Below are positions 27,847-37,102 of a DNA stretch of 55,996 nt, piece by piece (positions within the stretch are counted from its first letter, which is position 1; each line of letters starts with the position of its first letter). The DNA lies in the NCBI GenBank assembly GCA_965261585.1, contig CBDHDN010000030.1:1-55996 (forward strand), given 5' to 3'. A program made the translations under genes and the position numbers. The stretch is from CBDHDN01 sp965261585 (lineage in GTDB: Bacteria > Pseudomonadota > Alphaproteobacteria > UBA6615). The notes below the pieces were generated by a model. That model had not been told where the DNA came from and ran no database searches. It saw nothing but the letters and a program-made list of their open reading frames with translations.

Positions 27847-28446
27847 TCAGCGCCGCCAGCGCGTCCGCAACGCGGCGCGGTTGAGCGCCAGCCACTGCAG
27901 CGTGATCATCGTCGGCCCGTTGAGCACGTTGCCGGCGCCGAGCCGCGCAATCGCGGCGTCCGCCGGCTCGACGAAGGCGCGGATATCCTCACCCTCTTCG
28001 GCGAGGCCGTGGATACCGTTCGCCGTCGTCGCGTCGGCCTCGCCGCAGAACAAATCGACGACCTCGGAACTGCCGCCGGGCGAGATGATCGTCCGCCCGA
28101 TCGGCACCAGGCGGCCGAGTGTCAGCCCGGCTTCCTCGACGGCCTCGCGGCGCGCCACCGCTTCGGCCGTCTCGCCGGGCTCGACGATGCCGGCGACGGC
28201 CTCGACCGTCCACGCATCGATGCCGGCGGCATAGGCGCCCATGCGGAACTGCTCGATCAACACGACCTCGTCGCGGCGCGGATCGTAGGGCAGCACGACT
28301 GCGGCGTTGCCGCGCTCGAACACCTCGCGGCTCAGCGGCTGGCTCATGCCGCCGGCGAACAGCGCGTGGCGCACGACATAGCGGGCGACCTGAAAATGTC
28401 CGCGATAGACCGTCGACCGATCGTCGATTTTGGTGCGCCGTTTCAT
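27847..28446 (-). CDS. NUDIX hydrolase, ADP-ribose pyrophosphatase type
   Basis: 199-residue enzyme that probably cleaves ADP-ribose to AMP and ribose-5-phosphate. The complete Nudix box is GIVEPGETAEAVARREAVEEAG (G-x5-E-x7-R-E-x2-E-E-x-G). VVLIEQFRMGAY upstream and GRTIISPGGSSEVVDLFC downstream match the NudF/ADPRase subfamily. The start ATG is 28444-28446. It lies 84 bases upstream of cysK on the same strand and may be transcribed separately. Confidence 0.92.
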   Translation of the reverse strand: MKRRTKIDDRSTVYRGHFQVARYVVRHALFAGGMSQPLSREVFERGNAAVVLPYDPRRDEVVLIEQFRMGAYAAGIDAWTVEAVAGIVEPGETAEAVARREAVEEAGLTLGRLVPIGRTIISPGGSSEVVDLFCGEADATTANGIHGLAEEGEDIRAFVEPADAAIARLGAGNVLNGPTMITLQWLALNRAALRTRWRR

Positions 28447-28557
28447 CGTCGGTGATCTCTCATGCTGCCGTCGCGGCCGGCATAATCGACAGGCCGCGGC
28501 GGCCCGTCCAGCCCGAATATGCTGCCGGCAACGTCGAAAGTTTTGTGTCAGGGAGCG

Positions 28558-29534
28558 CTACTGCCTCAGCTCCGCCATCCGCTTCAGGACAGCCTTGCCA
28601 TAGATTCGAGCATTTTCTTCGGTGCAGCCTTGGTGCAGGTGATAGTTGCTGTCGAAAAAACATTCGCTCGGGAAGAGGTGCGCGTCGGGTGAGGAAATGA
28701 CTTCGGCACCCATGGAATTGGCCCAGCGGTCAAAGGCTTCAAGCCATGCCCGCGATGCGACCTCGAAGTCGCCGTTTTTTTCCGGGCTGACTGGAAATGT
28801 CAGAAAGACCCGGACTCCCTCCGCCGTGAGCTTCTCGACGACCTTTAGGATGCGCCGGGGCCCTTTCCACTTTGGATCGTCAATATTGATTAGGGGATCC
28901 CGCGTAGGCGGTTGCGGATTAGCCTTCGCCGGCAGGTTCACGCGGATATCGCCCTCCGGGGTCATCAGGCGGGGCGATTCGTCCTCCGCACGGGGAAATG
29001 TTGCGCCGAGTGTCTTCAGTGCTCTTATGCCCAGACCTTCGAGAATGATCGATGGGTTGCATTGACCCAAGACCTCAACCCAATCGATCACGCCGCCAAT
29101 GTGCTCACGCGACTGGCTGAGCAAGTAACATGCCTCCAACATCGGCCGCTCTGCGATGGTAGTATAGTATTGATATTCCAAAGGCAGGAGAACGATATCG
29201 CCGGGGATGGTCCGTTCGGCCACACGTTCCAGCATATGATACGTATAGCTCCACTGCATCGCCGCATTGGTCACCGGCATGCCGACAGTCTCGGATAAGG
29301 CGGAGAATTGACGCTGTAGAGTGCGTTGGAGCCGCTCACGACGATCAGGTGAGGCGGCCGGCTGTCACCCTCCAGCCGCCCTAGTTTGATTTGCATTGCG
29401 ACGAAAGGCCCGTGAAGGATTGCCTCCCGGTCGAAGGCGGCGAGTATACTCCCGACATAGATGCCTACCCCGCAAACCACACCAACCAGGAACGCAGAGA
29501 CGAATCTCGTGGTTCCTTGGCGAGTTGATCGCAC
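28558..29534 (-). pseudogene. Membrane-anchored SGNH-like protein beside MBOAT, frameshifted
   Basis: The N-terminal part (29534 to about 29300) has one membrane helix (FVSAFLVGVVCGVGIYVGSI) and then HLIVVSGSNALYSVNS, resembling the GxS nucleophile block of SGNH/AlgX-like O-acetylation partners. The C-terminal part (from about 29300) continues in another frame as LSETVGMPVTNAAMQW to the stop at 28558, including GDIVLLPLEYQYY and a late SPDAHLFPSECFFDSNYHLH, which may hold the Asp/His pair. A single-base shift at about 29300 separates the halves. It lies 40 bases after the MBOAT gene and presumably acted with it. I do not recognise the exact family. Confidence 0.7.
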
Positions 29535-29574
29535 CGTACCTACCGTTCATTCAGCCATAGCGGCGCGGCGATTA

Positions 29575-31008
29575 TCAAAAAATGAAGTAGACGAAGTTGG
29601 CGGGCTCTTCCAGGAGGAATATCAGAACCAGCCCGGTCAGCCCGCCCGTCAGCACAGCGAAGGATGTGCGCCCCCTCGACCGAATTACGACTTCTTTGGT
29701 GTTCGGTAAGACGAGCGCAATCCCGAGCCCAATGAGCAACCCCACAACGACCGTGAAATTGGCGATCGGCATGTATGAATAGCTCAGGTCTCGGAACAGC
29801 GGCCAATCTCCCATAATTCGCTCGAATCGCGCCGGCAGGTGCAGCCGTCCTAGATCGAACAAAGTGAGAAAATAGGCGAAGCTTTCCTCGGTGCTGGTGG
29901 CACGAAACGGAATCCAGGCAAGCCTGACTGCGAAGAACGTGAGGCCCCATGCGAGTAGAGGCGGACAACGAAGAGGGACGTACCGATTCCATAGGCGGTG
30001 GATCATCAGATAGCTGCCGTGGAGCAATCCCCACAGGATGAAGGTCCAGTTGGCGCCGTGCCATAGTCCACCTAGCGCCATGACGATCGTCAGATTAATG
30101 AGCGTGCGTTTCGGTCCATGCCGGTTCCCGCCCAGCGGAATATACAGATAATCTCGCAAGAACCGGGACAGGGTGACATGCCAACGGCGCCAGAAGTCCG
30201 CGGCACTGGTCGCCTTGTATGGCGAATTGAAGTTGTCAGGCAGCCGAATACCGAGTACTCGAGCCAGCCCAATGGCGATGTCGCTATAGGCCGAGAAGTC
30301 AAAATAGATCTGCAGCCCGAAAGCCAGGAGGCCGGCCCAGGCGTCGAGCAAGGTCAACTGTGCAACGTCGTCGAAGGCAGCGTCGGCGCTGCCGGCAAAT
30401 CGGTCTGCGAGAAGGATCTTCTTTGCGAGCCCCAGCGCAATCATGACGATGCCGAGCCGAAAGCCGTTGGCGGTGATCCGGAACGGCACGCGGCGGCGCA
30501 AGCGCGCGGCGACCTCGTTGAAGCGAACGATGGGCCCCGCAACGAGCTGTGGAAAAAAACTGACGTAAGCAGCGTAAGTGAGGAACCCGGGTCGCACGGT
30601 TACGCCGCGGCGTATGTCTACCAGAAAACTGATTTGCTGGAAAGTGTAGAAAGAAATTGCCAGGGGTAAGGCGTAGGAAAAGACTGTTACCGAGACCCCC
30701 GCATGGTGTAGCTCCCCGGTAACGAAGCCAGCATATTTGAACACGCCAAGCAGGCCCAAGTTGCCCGCGATGCCGATCGCCACACAAAGCGAGCTGGCAC
30801 GGCACAGGCCCGAGATATAGAAGTTGAATATGATCGAGGCGGTAAAAATCGCGAGATGAAAAGCAGAGGAGTATCTGTAAAATATCAGAGATGCCAAAAA
30901 GATGAACGCAAGCAGGAGACTACGATTCCGATATCTCTGGAGAACAAAAATTCCCAGCCATACGATGGGCAGGAAAACCAATAGAAACAGATGGCTGTTG
31001 AAAAGCAT
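29575..31008 (-). CDS. MBOAT family O-acyltransferase (AlgI-like)
   Basis: 477-residue polytopic membrane protein of the MBOAT family that passes acyl groups across the inner membrane to a polysaccharide or similar target. Family blocks are FFPQLVAGPIVRF, QIYFDFSAYSDIAIGLARVLGI, NSPYKATSAADFWRRWHVTLSRFLRDYLYIPLGGNR and the catalytic-histidine motif ALGGLWHGANWTFILWG. About ten hydrophobic segments are visible. No polysaccharide synthase lies in the window. Base composition is unlike its neighbours: a sample at 30601-30660 has 27 of 60 G+C, against 43 of 60 at 38401-38460, which suggests transfer. The frame is intact. Confidence 0.93.
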   Translation of the reverse strand: MLFNSHLFLLVFLPIVWLGIFVLQRYRNRSLLLAFIFLASLIFYRYSSAFHLAIFTASIIFNFYISGLCRASSLCVAIGIAGNLGLLGVFKYAGFVTGELHHAGVSVTVFSYALPLAISFYTFQQISFLVDIRRGVTVRPGFLTYAAYVSFFPQLVAGPIVRFNEVAARLRRRVPFRITANGFRLGIVMIALGLAKKILLADRFAGSADAAFDDVAQLTLLDAWAGLLAFGLQIYFDFSAYSDIAIGLARVLGIRLPDNFNSPYKATSAADFWRRWHVTLSRFLRDYLYIPLGGNRHGPKRTLINLTIVMALGGLWHGANWTFILWGLLHGSYLMIHRLWNRYVPLRCPPLLAWGLTFFAVRLAWIPFRATSTEESFAYFLTLFDLGRLHLPARFERIMGDWPLFRDLSYSYMPIANFTVVVGLLIGLGIALVLPNTKEVVIRSRGRTSFAVLTGGLTGLVLIFLLEEPANFVYFIF

Positions 31009-31203
31009 TTAGGCCGGCGAGCAACGTGGCGTGGTGGCTGGGCGCTCGGAATAGCAACATTCCGCACGGATTCGGTCAAGCGAGGCCAATTCAGCCGACA
31101 CTTCCCAAATAGCCCCCATTTCAGGGCCGCCGGAGGGTTCGTCGTGGCGCCGCGGCGCGGCTATGCTGCGCGCCGAATCGACCAGTCGACGGGAGGGATG
31201 AAC

Positions 31204-32427
31204 ATGCAACCGGAGAAGCTGTCGTTTCCTGGCGCCGCGGGCGTCGTTCTGGCGGTGCGGCTCGACCGGCCCGCCGGGCCGGTGCGGGCCTACGCCCTGT
31301 TCGCCCACTGCTTCACCTGCACGAAGGACATCTTCGCGGCCTCGCGCATCGCCGGATCGCTGACCGACGCCGGCTTCGCCGTGCTGCGCTTCGACTTCAC
31401 CGGCCTCGGCCACAGCGAGGGCGAGTTCGCCAACACGAACTTCTCCTCGAACGTCCAGGACCTGATCGCCGCCGCGGACTATCTGCGCGCGGCGCACCAG
31501 GCGCCGCAATTGCTGATCGGCCACAGCCTCGGCGGCGCGGCCGCCCTGGCGGCGGCCGGCGCGATGCCGGAGGTGAAGGGCGTCGTCACCATCGGCGCAC
31601 CGTCCGATCCGGGCCACCTGGAGCACCTGCTCAGCGGCGCCATCGACGAGATCGAAACCGCCGGCGAGGCCGAAATCGTGCTGGCCGGCCGGCCGTTTCG
31701 GGTCAGCCGGCAGTTCCTCGACGACATCCGCGGCCAGACCCTGACCGCGTGCGTGCGCAATCTCGACCGGGCGCTGCTCGTCATGCACGCGCCGCGCGAC
31801 GACACCGTCGCCATCGACAATGCCGCCGCCATCTTCCAGGCGGCCAGGCACCCGAAGAGCTTCATCTCCCTCGACGATGCCGACCACCTGCTGACGCGCC
31901 GCCGCGACGGCGAATACGTCGCCGCCGTGATCGCCGGCTGGGCCGGCCGCTATGTCGAGGACGGATTCGCCGCGGCCGCGCCGGCGACCGCCGCCGAGGG
32001 CGAGGTCGTCGTCGCCGAGACGGGCGCCGGCAAGTACAGCCAGACCGTCGCCGCCGGCCGCCATCGGCTGCGCGCCGACGAGCCGCACCCGATCGGCGAC
32101 GATACCGGGCCCACCCCCTACGACTTGCTGCTCGCCGGGCTCGGCGCCTGCACCTCGATGACGCTGCGCATGTACGCGACACGCAAGGGCCTGCCGCTTG
32201 AGCGCGTCGTCGTGCATCTGCGCCACGCCAAGAGCCACGCCGAGGACTGCGCGGCCTGCGAGACCACCGCGGGCAAGATCGACCGTATCGACCGCACGAT
32301 CGAAGTCCACGGCGCGCTCGACGAGGCGCAGCGCGCAAAGCTGCTCAAGATCGCCGACAAGTGTCCGGTGCACCGCACGCTGCGCAACGAAAACTTGATC
32401 GTCAGCGCGCTCGCCGAACCGGGTTAG
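31204..32427 (+). CDS. Alpha/beta hydrolase-OsmC fusion protein
   Basis: 407-residue two-domain protein. Residues 1 to about 255 form an alpha/beta hydrolase with an oxyanion region ALFAHCFTCTKD, the nucleophile elbow LLIGHSLGGAAAL, an acid at about HAPRDDTVA and the catalytic His in LDDADHLLTRR. The remainder is an OsmC/Ohr-type domain with LLAGLGACTSMTLRMYA and a late CPVHRTL supplying the two cysteines of peroxide-reducing members. Such fusions recur in Proteobacteria, and detoxification of acyl hydroperoxides has been proposed. ATG 31204 has GGGAGG 7 bases upstream; an ATG at 31198 is possible but overlaps that site. Confidence 0.9.
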   Translation: MQPEKLSFPGAAGVVLAVRLDRPAGPVRAYALFAHCFTCTKDIFAASRIAGSLTDAGFAVLRFDFTGLGHSEGEFANTNFSSNVQDLIAAADYLRAAHQAPQLLIGHSLGGAAALAAAGAMPEVKGVVTIGAPSDPGHLEHLLSGAIDEIETAGEAEIVLAGRPFRVSRQFLDDIRGQTLTACVRNLDRALLVMHAPRDDTVAIDNAAAIFQAARHPKSFISLDDADHLLTRRRDGEYVAAVIAGWAGRYVEDGFAAAAPATAAEGEVVVAETGAGKYSQTVAAGRHRLRADEPHPIGDDTGPTPYDLLLAGLGACTSMTLRMYATRKGLPLERVVVHLRHAKSHAEDCAACETTAGKIDRIDRTIEVHGALDEAQRAKLLKIADKCPVHRTLRNENLIVSALAEPG

Positions 32428-32685
32428 GGTGAGCGCCACCGCTCCACGATCATCGCCGAACGCGCTGCTGCGCGCGCTATCATGGTGGGCAGTGTCAGCC
32501 GCTGCTTGTCCCTGCCATTGTGGAATCCCTCGCGGTCATGTGTGGTCGTAAAAGTGCGACCCGATTCCGGTTTTCGGTCTATGATCGTGGGAGCGACTTA
32601 TCGAACATCGCCCAAAGCGGGATTGAGACGTCGTCGGGCAGCGGATTTGCCAGCAGTCGGCACAAGAAATGGGAGGTCATGAGCC

Positions 32686-34224
32686 ATGGTAAGCAGACTT
32701 TCGCGCAGGCGCGTCCTGCAGGCTGGCGGTGCCGTTCTCGGCGCTTCGGCGCTGGGATTGCCGCGGGTGGCGTTCGCCGCGGATCGGGTCGTCATCCGCA
32801 ACGACCGCGATATCCAGAATCTCGATCCGGCAAACCGCATCGGCAGCGTTGAAGGCAACATCCTCCGCAACGTCTACCGCAAGCTGGTGCAGAACAAGCC
32901 CGAAAGCCTCGACTGGGAGCTCGACGCGGCGGCCAGCATCAGCCAGCCGACGCCGACCCGCATCGAGTTCGCGCTCAAGCCCGGGATCATGTTCCAGGAC
33001 GGCTTCGGCGAGATGACGGCCGACGACGTCAAGTTCTCCTATGAGCGTTTCAATCCGAGTGACGGCGAGGCGGCTGCCTACGCTGCCGATTGGGCGGCGC
33101 TCGACGAGGTCGAGGTCACCGGCAAGTACACGGGCATCCTGCACCTCAAGGCGCCGGCCCCGGCGCTGTGGGTGATCACGTTGCCGGAATCGTCGGGTGT
33201 CATCGTGTCGCGCCGTGCGTTCGAGCAGTTTGGCGATCAGATGGCGACCCGGGCCATCGGCTCCGGTCCCTATCGGCTCGATGAATGGACGCCGAACCAG
33301 CGTGCCGTGTTGCGCCCGGATCCCGATTATCTCGGGCCGACGCCGGCGATTGCCGAGGTCGTGCTACGGCCGATCCAGGACCCGAAGACGACCGAACTCG
33401 CCTACCTCGCCGACGAGCTCGACTTCACAAAGATTGAGCCGACCAGCGCGGCCCAGCTGGCCAAGGCGACCGACGGCCGCATCCTCAACCGCGATTCGAT
33501 CAACTACATCTGGATCGGCATCAACGTCGAGAAGGCACCGTTCACCGATCCGCGCGTGCGCCAGGCGATCCGCAACGCCATCGACGTCGACCAGGTCGTC
33601 CTGGCCGGCTGGGACGGCACCGTCGGGCGGGCCAAAAGCCTGCTGGCGCCGGGCCTGCTCGGCAGCTGGGACGATGCGCCGGCCTACAAGCGCGACGTCG
33701 ACGGCGCCCGGCGGCTGCTCGCCGAGGCCGGTTTCGCCAACGGCTTCAAGACGCGGCTGACGCTGTTGAACAAGGCGGCGTTCCAAACCGCCGGCCTGGT
33801 CGTGCAGGCCAACCTGGCCGACGTCGGCATCGACCTCGAGCTCGAAGTGCTGGACGGCGGCACCTACTGGTCGATGGGCAAGGGTGAAGCGGGCGAGAAC
33901 CTGGATTTGTCGATGCAGCGCTTCGGCGGCAAGGTCGACCCGAGCTTCCAGACCCAATGGTTCGTCTCCGCCCAGACCGGGACGTGGAACTGGCAGCGTT
34001 GGCAGAACGCCGAGTTCGACAGTCTCAACGACACGGCCGGGTCGTCGACGGACAACGCCGAGCGAGCCCGCGCCTATGTGCGCATGCAGCAGCTGATGGA
34101 CGAGTCCGGTGCGTTCATCTGGTTGACGCACGAGGCGAACGTATTCGCGGTGAAGAACTGGCTGAAGCCGGCCATCCTGCCGAGCGGCGACGACTGGCAG
34201 TATCGCTACTTCACCGAGGCCTGA
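32686..34224 (+). CDS. Peptide-type ABC substrate-binding protein with Tat signal
   Basis: 512-residue periplasmic binding protein of solute-binding family 5. The N-terminus is a twin-arginine signal (LSRRRVLQAGGAVLGASAL, cleavage near VAFAAD), so it is probably exported folded. Family blocks follow: IQNLDPANRIGSVEGNILRN, the ASITQPT-like strand, WTPNQRAVLRPDPDYLG, and INYIWIGINVEKAPFTDPRVRQAI. The ligand is unknown; family 5 proteins bind peptides but also opines, glutathione and other amides. The frame is intact. It is the first gene of a five-gene importer and the hydrolase cluster that follows. Confidence 0.93.
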   Translation: MVSRLSRRRVLQAGGAVLGASALGLPRVAFAADRVVIRNDRDIQNLDPANRIGSVEGNILRNVYRKLVQNKPESLDWELDAAASISQPTPTRIEFALKPGIMFQDGFGEMTADDVKFSYERFNPSDGEAAAYAADWAALDEVEVTGKYTGILHLKAPAPALWVITLPESSGVIVSRRAFEQFGDQMATRAIGSGPYRLDEWTPNQRAVLRPDPDYLGPTPAIAEVVLRPIQDPKTTELAYLADELDFTKIEPTSAAQLAKATDGRILNRDSINYIWIGINVEKAPFTDPRVRQAIRNAIDVDQVVLAGWDGTVGRAKSLLAPGLLGSWDDAPAYKRDVDGARRLLAEAGFANGFKTRLTLLNKAAFQTAGLVVQANLADVGIDLELEVLDGGTYWSMGKGEAGENLDLSMQRFGGKVDPSFQTQWFVSAQTGTWNWQRWQNAEFDSLNDTAGSSTDNAERARAYVRMQQLMDESGAFIWLTHEANVFAVKNWLKPAILPSGDDWQYRYFTEA

Positions 34225-34301
34225 TGGCGCGGCGGTGCGACGGTTGACCGCCGCCGCACCGCCTGCTGCCCCGGAGCCCAGCCGACCGGCCGACCGCGAG
34301 C

Positions 34302-35297
34302 GTGACACCTGGCATGGGTAGGCTCGATCTCGGCATTCTGGACTACCTGGCGAGCCGCCTCCTGACGACGTTGCTGATCGTCGCCGGCGCCGTCGCGCTG
34401 TTGTTCTCGCTCACCCTTCTGGTGCCGGGAAACCCGGCGGAAGTGCTGCTCGGTCCGCGTGCCAGCGCCGCGTCCATCGCCGCGCTGGAGCACCGCATGG
34501 GTCTCGACCTGCCGTACTACGAGCAGCTCGGCCGGTTCTTCGGCCAGGTTCTGCGTGGCGATCTCGGCGCCGATGCCATCAGCGGCCGGCCGATCCTCAC
34601 CATGGTGATGGAGGTCCTGCCGTTCACGCTCACGCTGACCTTCAGCGCCATTGGCCTGGCCATGCTCATCGGCGTGCCCCTCGGCTGCTACGCGGCGACC
34701 CATCCCAACAGCCGCGGCGATCGCCTCGCGGCGGTCTTGAGCGTCAGTTTCATCGCGATGCCGAACTTCGTCGTCGCGATCTACCTGCTGCTAATCTTCT
34801 CGATCTGGCTCGATTGGCTGCCGGTGCTCGGCGTCGGCGAACCCGGCGACGTGCTCGATCAGCTGACGCGGCTGATCCTGCCGGCGGTCTCGCTGGCGCT
34901 CGGCTGGATCGGCTATATCGCCCGGCTGATGCGTTCGTCCCTATTGGAAGTGCTGGGCGAGCCGTTCATCCGGACGAGCCGTGCCTACGGCATCAGCGAT
35001 ACCAAGATCGTCTACAAATACGCGCTCAAGAACGCCTGCATCCCGACCGTCGCGATTCTCGGTCTCGGCATCGGCCGGCTGCTCGGCGGTGCCATTTTCG
35101 CCGAGATCATCTTTGCCCGGCCCGGTGTCGGCAAGCTGATCTTCGACGCGATCTCGACGCGCAACTTCCCGGTCGTCCAAGGCGGCGTCCTCGTCGTCGT
35201 GCTGTTGTTCGTCTTCACCAACCTGGCCGTCGACTTGTCGTACGCGTGGCTCGACCCGCGGATCCGAGGCTCGCTCGTCAGGCAGGCGCGGGCTTAG
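34302..35297 (+). CDS. Peptide-type ABC permease (DppB-type)
   Basis: 331-residue permease. The first helix is LLTTLLIVAGAVALLFSLTLL, followed by the DppB block VPGNPAEVLLGPRAS and YEQLGRFFGQVLRGDLG. The helices end in FVFTNLAVDLSYAWLDPRI. The ATPase-docking EAA loop is PFIRTSRAYGISDTKIVYKY. The start is GTG 34302 or ATG 34314; neither has a strong ribosome-binding site. It follows the binding protein after 77 bases and precedes the DppC-type gene by 3 bases. Confidence 0.92.
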   Translation: MTPGMGRLDLGILDYLASRLLTTLLIVAGAVALLFSLTLLVPGNPAEVLLGPRASAASIAALEHRMGLDLPYYEQLGRFFGQVLRGDLGADAISGRPILTMVMEVLPFTLTLTFSAIGLAMLIGVPLGCYAATHPNSRGDRLAAVLSVSFIAMPNFVVAIYLLLIFSIWLDWLPVLGVGEPGDVLDQLTRLILPAVSLALGWIGYIARLMRSSLLEVLGEPFIRTSRAYGISDTKIVYKYALKNACIPTVAILGLGIGRLLGGAIFAEIIFARPGVGKLIFDAISTRNFPVVQGGVLVVVLLFVFTNLAVDLSYAWLDPRIRGSLVRQARA

Positions 35298-35300
35298 GCG

Positions 35301-36137
35301 ATGCGGGCCGTCGCCGCGCGCATCTGGTCGAGCCCGACGGGGCGGCTCGGCTTCGTGCTGGTCAGCGTCGTCCTCGTCTTCGCTCTGTTCGCGCCGTGGA
35401 TCGCCAGCCACGACCCCAACCGGATCGATGTCGTCAATCGCTTCGCGGCGCCGTCGTTCGGCCATTTCATGGGCACCGATCAGCTCGGCCGTGACTTCTT
35501 CAGCCGCATCATCTTCGGCTCCCAGATCGCCATGGTCGTCGCCCTCGCGGTGATCGCCGTGGCGCTGACCGCCGGCACCCTGCTCGGCATCGCCGCCGCC
35601 TATGCGCCGCGCCAGGGCGAGCGCGTAATCCTGATAGTATTCGACATCGTCAGCTCGTTCCCTAGTCTGGTGTTTGCCTTGGCGGTCGTCGCGATCCTCG
35701 GGCCGGGCCTGTTCAACGTCGTGCTGATCGTCGCCGTGACGCTGGTGCCCCACTTCGGCCGCGTCGCCCGGGCCCAGGCCCTGGCGCTCAAGAACAGCCC
35801 GTTTCTGGAGGCCGAGCGCGTGCTCGGCGCCTCGCCGGCGCGCCTCGTCCTGGTCCACATCATTCCCAACATCATGGGCCCGCTCGTCGTGCTGGCCAGC
35901 ATGGACGTGCCGATCGTCATAACGATCGAGGCCGGGCTCAGCTTCCTCGGCGTCGGCGTCAAGCCGCCGCTGGCAAGCTGGGGGACCCTGCTGCACGACG
36001 GCTACTCGTTCCTCACCCAGTCGTTCTGGCCGGTGGTGTTCTCCGGCCTGACATTGACGGTGGCGACCCTCGGCTTCACGCTGTTCGGCGAGGCCCTGCG
36101 CGACGCCATCGATCCGAAGCTCAGGACCGAGCCATGA
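35301..36137 (+). CDS. Peptide-type ABC permease (DppC-type)
   Basis: 278-residue permease, short for the family because the N-terminal cytoplasmic tail is reduced. It has a first helix (GFVLVSVVLVFALFAPWIAS), the periplasmic block HDPNRIDVVNRFAAP and MGTDQLGRDFFSRIIFG, then membrane helices. The EAA loop is RAQALALKNSPFLEAERVLGA. The ending LFGEALRDAIDPKL is typical of DppC. Its stop codon overlaps the start of the next ATPase gene (ATGA), which indicates coupled translation. Confidence 0.93.
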   Translation: MRAVAARIWSSPTGRLGFVLVSVVLVFALFAPWIASHDPNRIDVVNRFAAPSFGHFMGTDQLGRDFFSRIIFGSQIAMVVALAVIAVALTAGTLLGIAAAYAPRQGERVILIVFDIVSSFPSLVFALAVVAILGPGLFNVVLIVAVTLVPHFGRVARAQALALKNSPFLEAERVLGASPARLVLVHIIPNIMGPLVVLASMDVPIVITIEAGLSFLGVGVKPPLASWGTLLHDGYSFLTQSFWPVVFSGLTLTVATLGFTLFGEALRDAIDPKLRTEP

Positions 36138-37102
36138 GCGCGCCGCCGCTGCTCAGCATCCGCGGCCTCCATCTCGACTTCCAGACGTCGCGCGGCACGG
36201 TTCACGTGCTGCGCGACGTCGACCTGAACATCCCGCGCAACCGGATCGTCGGCCTGGTCGGCGAAAGCGGCAGCGGCAAGTCGACCCTGGCCCTGGCGAT
36301 CCTCAACCTGTTGCCGTCGAACACGGTGCGGTTCGACGGCACGATGGACTTCGACGGCGTCAATCTGCGTGAGCTCTCGCCCGAGCAGATGCGGCGCTAC
36401 CGCGGCGACCGGATCTCGATGATCTTCCAGGACCCGATGACGGCGCTGAACCCCGTGTTCACGATCGGAACCCATCTGATCGACGTGCAGCGGGCGAAAG
36501 GCGGGGGCCACTCGCGGGCGGCGCTGCGCGCACGGGCCCTGGCGATGCTGAACCAGGTCGGCATCGCCGATGCCGAACAGCGGCTCAAGGCCTACCCGCA
36601 TCAGTTCAGCGGCGGCATGCGGCAGCGCATCATGATCGCCATGGCACTGCTGACCGAGCCCGATCTGCTGATCGCCGACGAACCAACGACGGCCCTCGAC
36701 GTCACGATCGAGGCCCAGATCGTGCGCCTCATCCGCGACCTCAGGGAGACGTTCAAGGGCTCCATCATTTTCATCTCGCACAGCCTGGGGCTTGTCTCGG
36801 AACTGTGCGACGACGTCGTGGTGATGTATGCCGGCACCGTCGTCGAGACCGGCTCGGCCGTCGCGGTGTTCAACAACCCGCGCCATCCCTACACCCAGGC
36901 CCTGCTGGCCTGCGAGGTCACCGCCGACGGCGGCGGGCGGCGCCTGAATTCGATTCCCGGCGAGGTGCCCGGCCTGCTCGAAGTGCCGGCCGGCTGCATC
37001 TTTGCCGAACGCTGCGGTCGCGCGGAGCCGCGCTGCACGGCCGAGTTGCCGGTGCTCACCGATTGCGGGCGCGACCATCACGCCGCCTGCTTGTTCGTAT
37101 GA
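36134..37102 (+). CDS. Peptide-type ABC ATPase (DppD-type)
   Basis: 322-residue ATPase with Walker A GLVGESGSGKSTL, Q-loop MIFQDPMTALNPVF, signature FSGGMRQRIMIAMAL, Walker B LLIADEPTTALD and H-loop FISHSLGLV. The C-terminal oligopeptide-transporter extension is present (RHPYTQALLAC, then a Cys-rich block GCIFAERCGRAEPRC). This is a full-length DppD, unlike the shorter paralogue at 6813-7673. It overlaps its neighbours by four bases on both sides. Confidence 0.94.
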   Translation: MSAPPLLSIRGLHLDFQTSRGTVHVLRDVDLNIPRNRIVGLVGESGSGKSTLALAILNLLPSNTVRFDGTMDFDGVNLRELSPEQMRRYRGDRISMIFQDPMTALNPVFTIGTHLIDVQRAKGGGHSRAALRARALAMLNQVGIADAEQRLKAYPHQFSGGMRQRIMIAMALLTEPDLLIADEPTTALDVTIEAQIVRLIRDLRETFKGSIIFISHSLGLVSELCDDVVVMYAGTVVETGSAVAVFNNPRHPYTQALLACEVTADGGGRRLNSIPGEVPGLLEVPAGCIFAERCGRAEPRCTAELPVLTDCGRDHHAACLFV

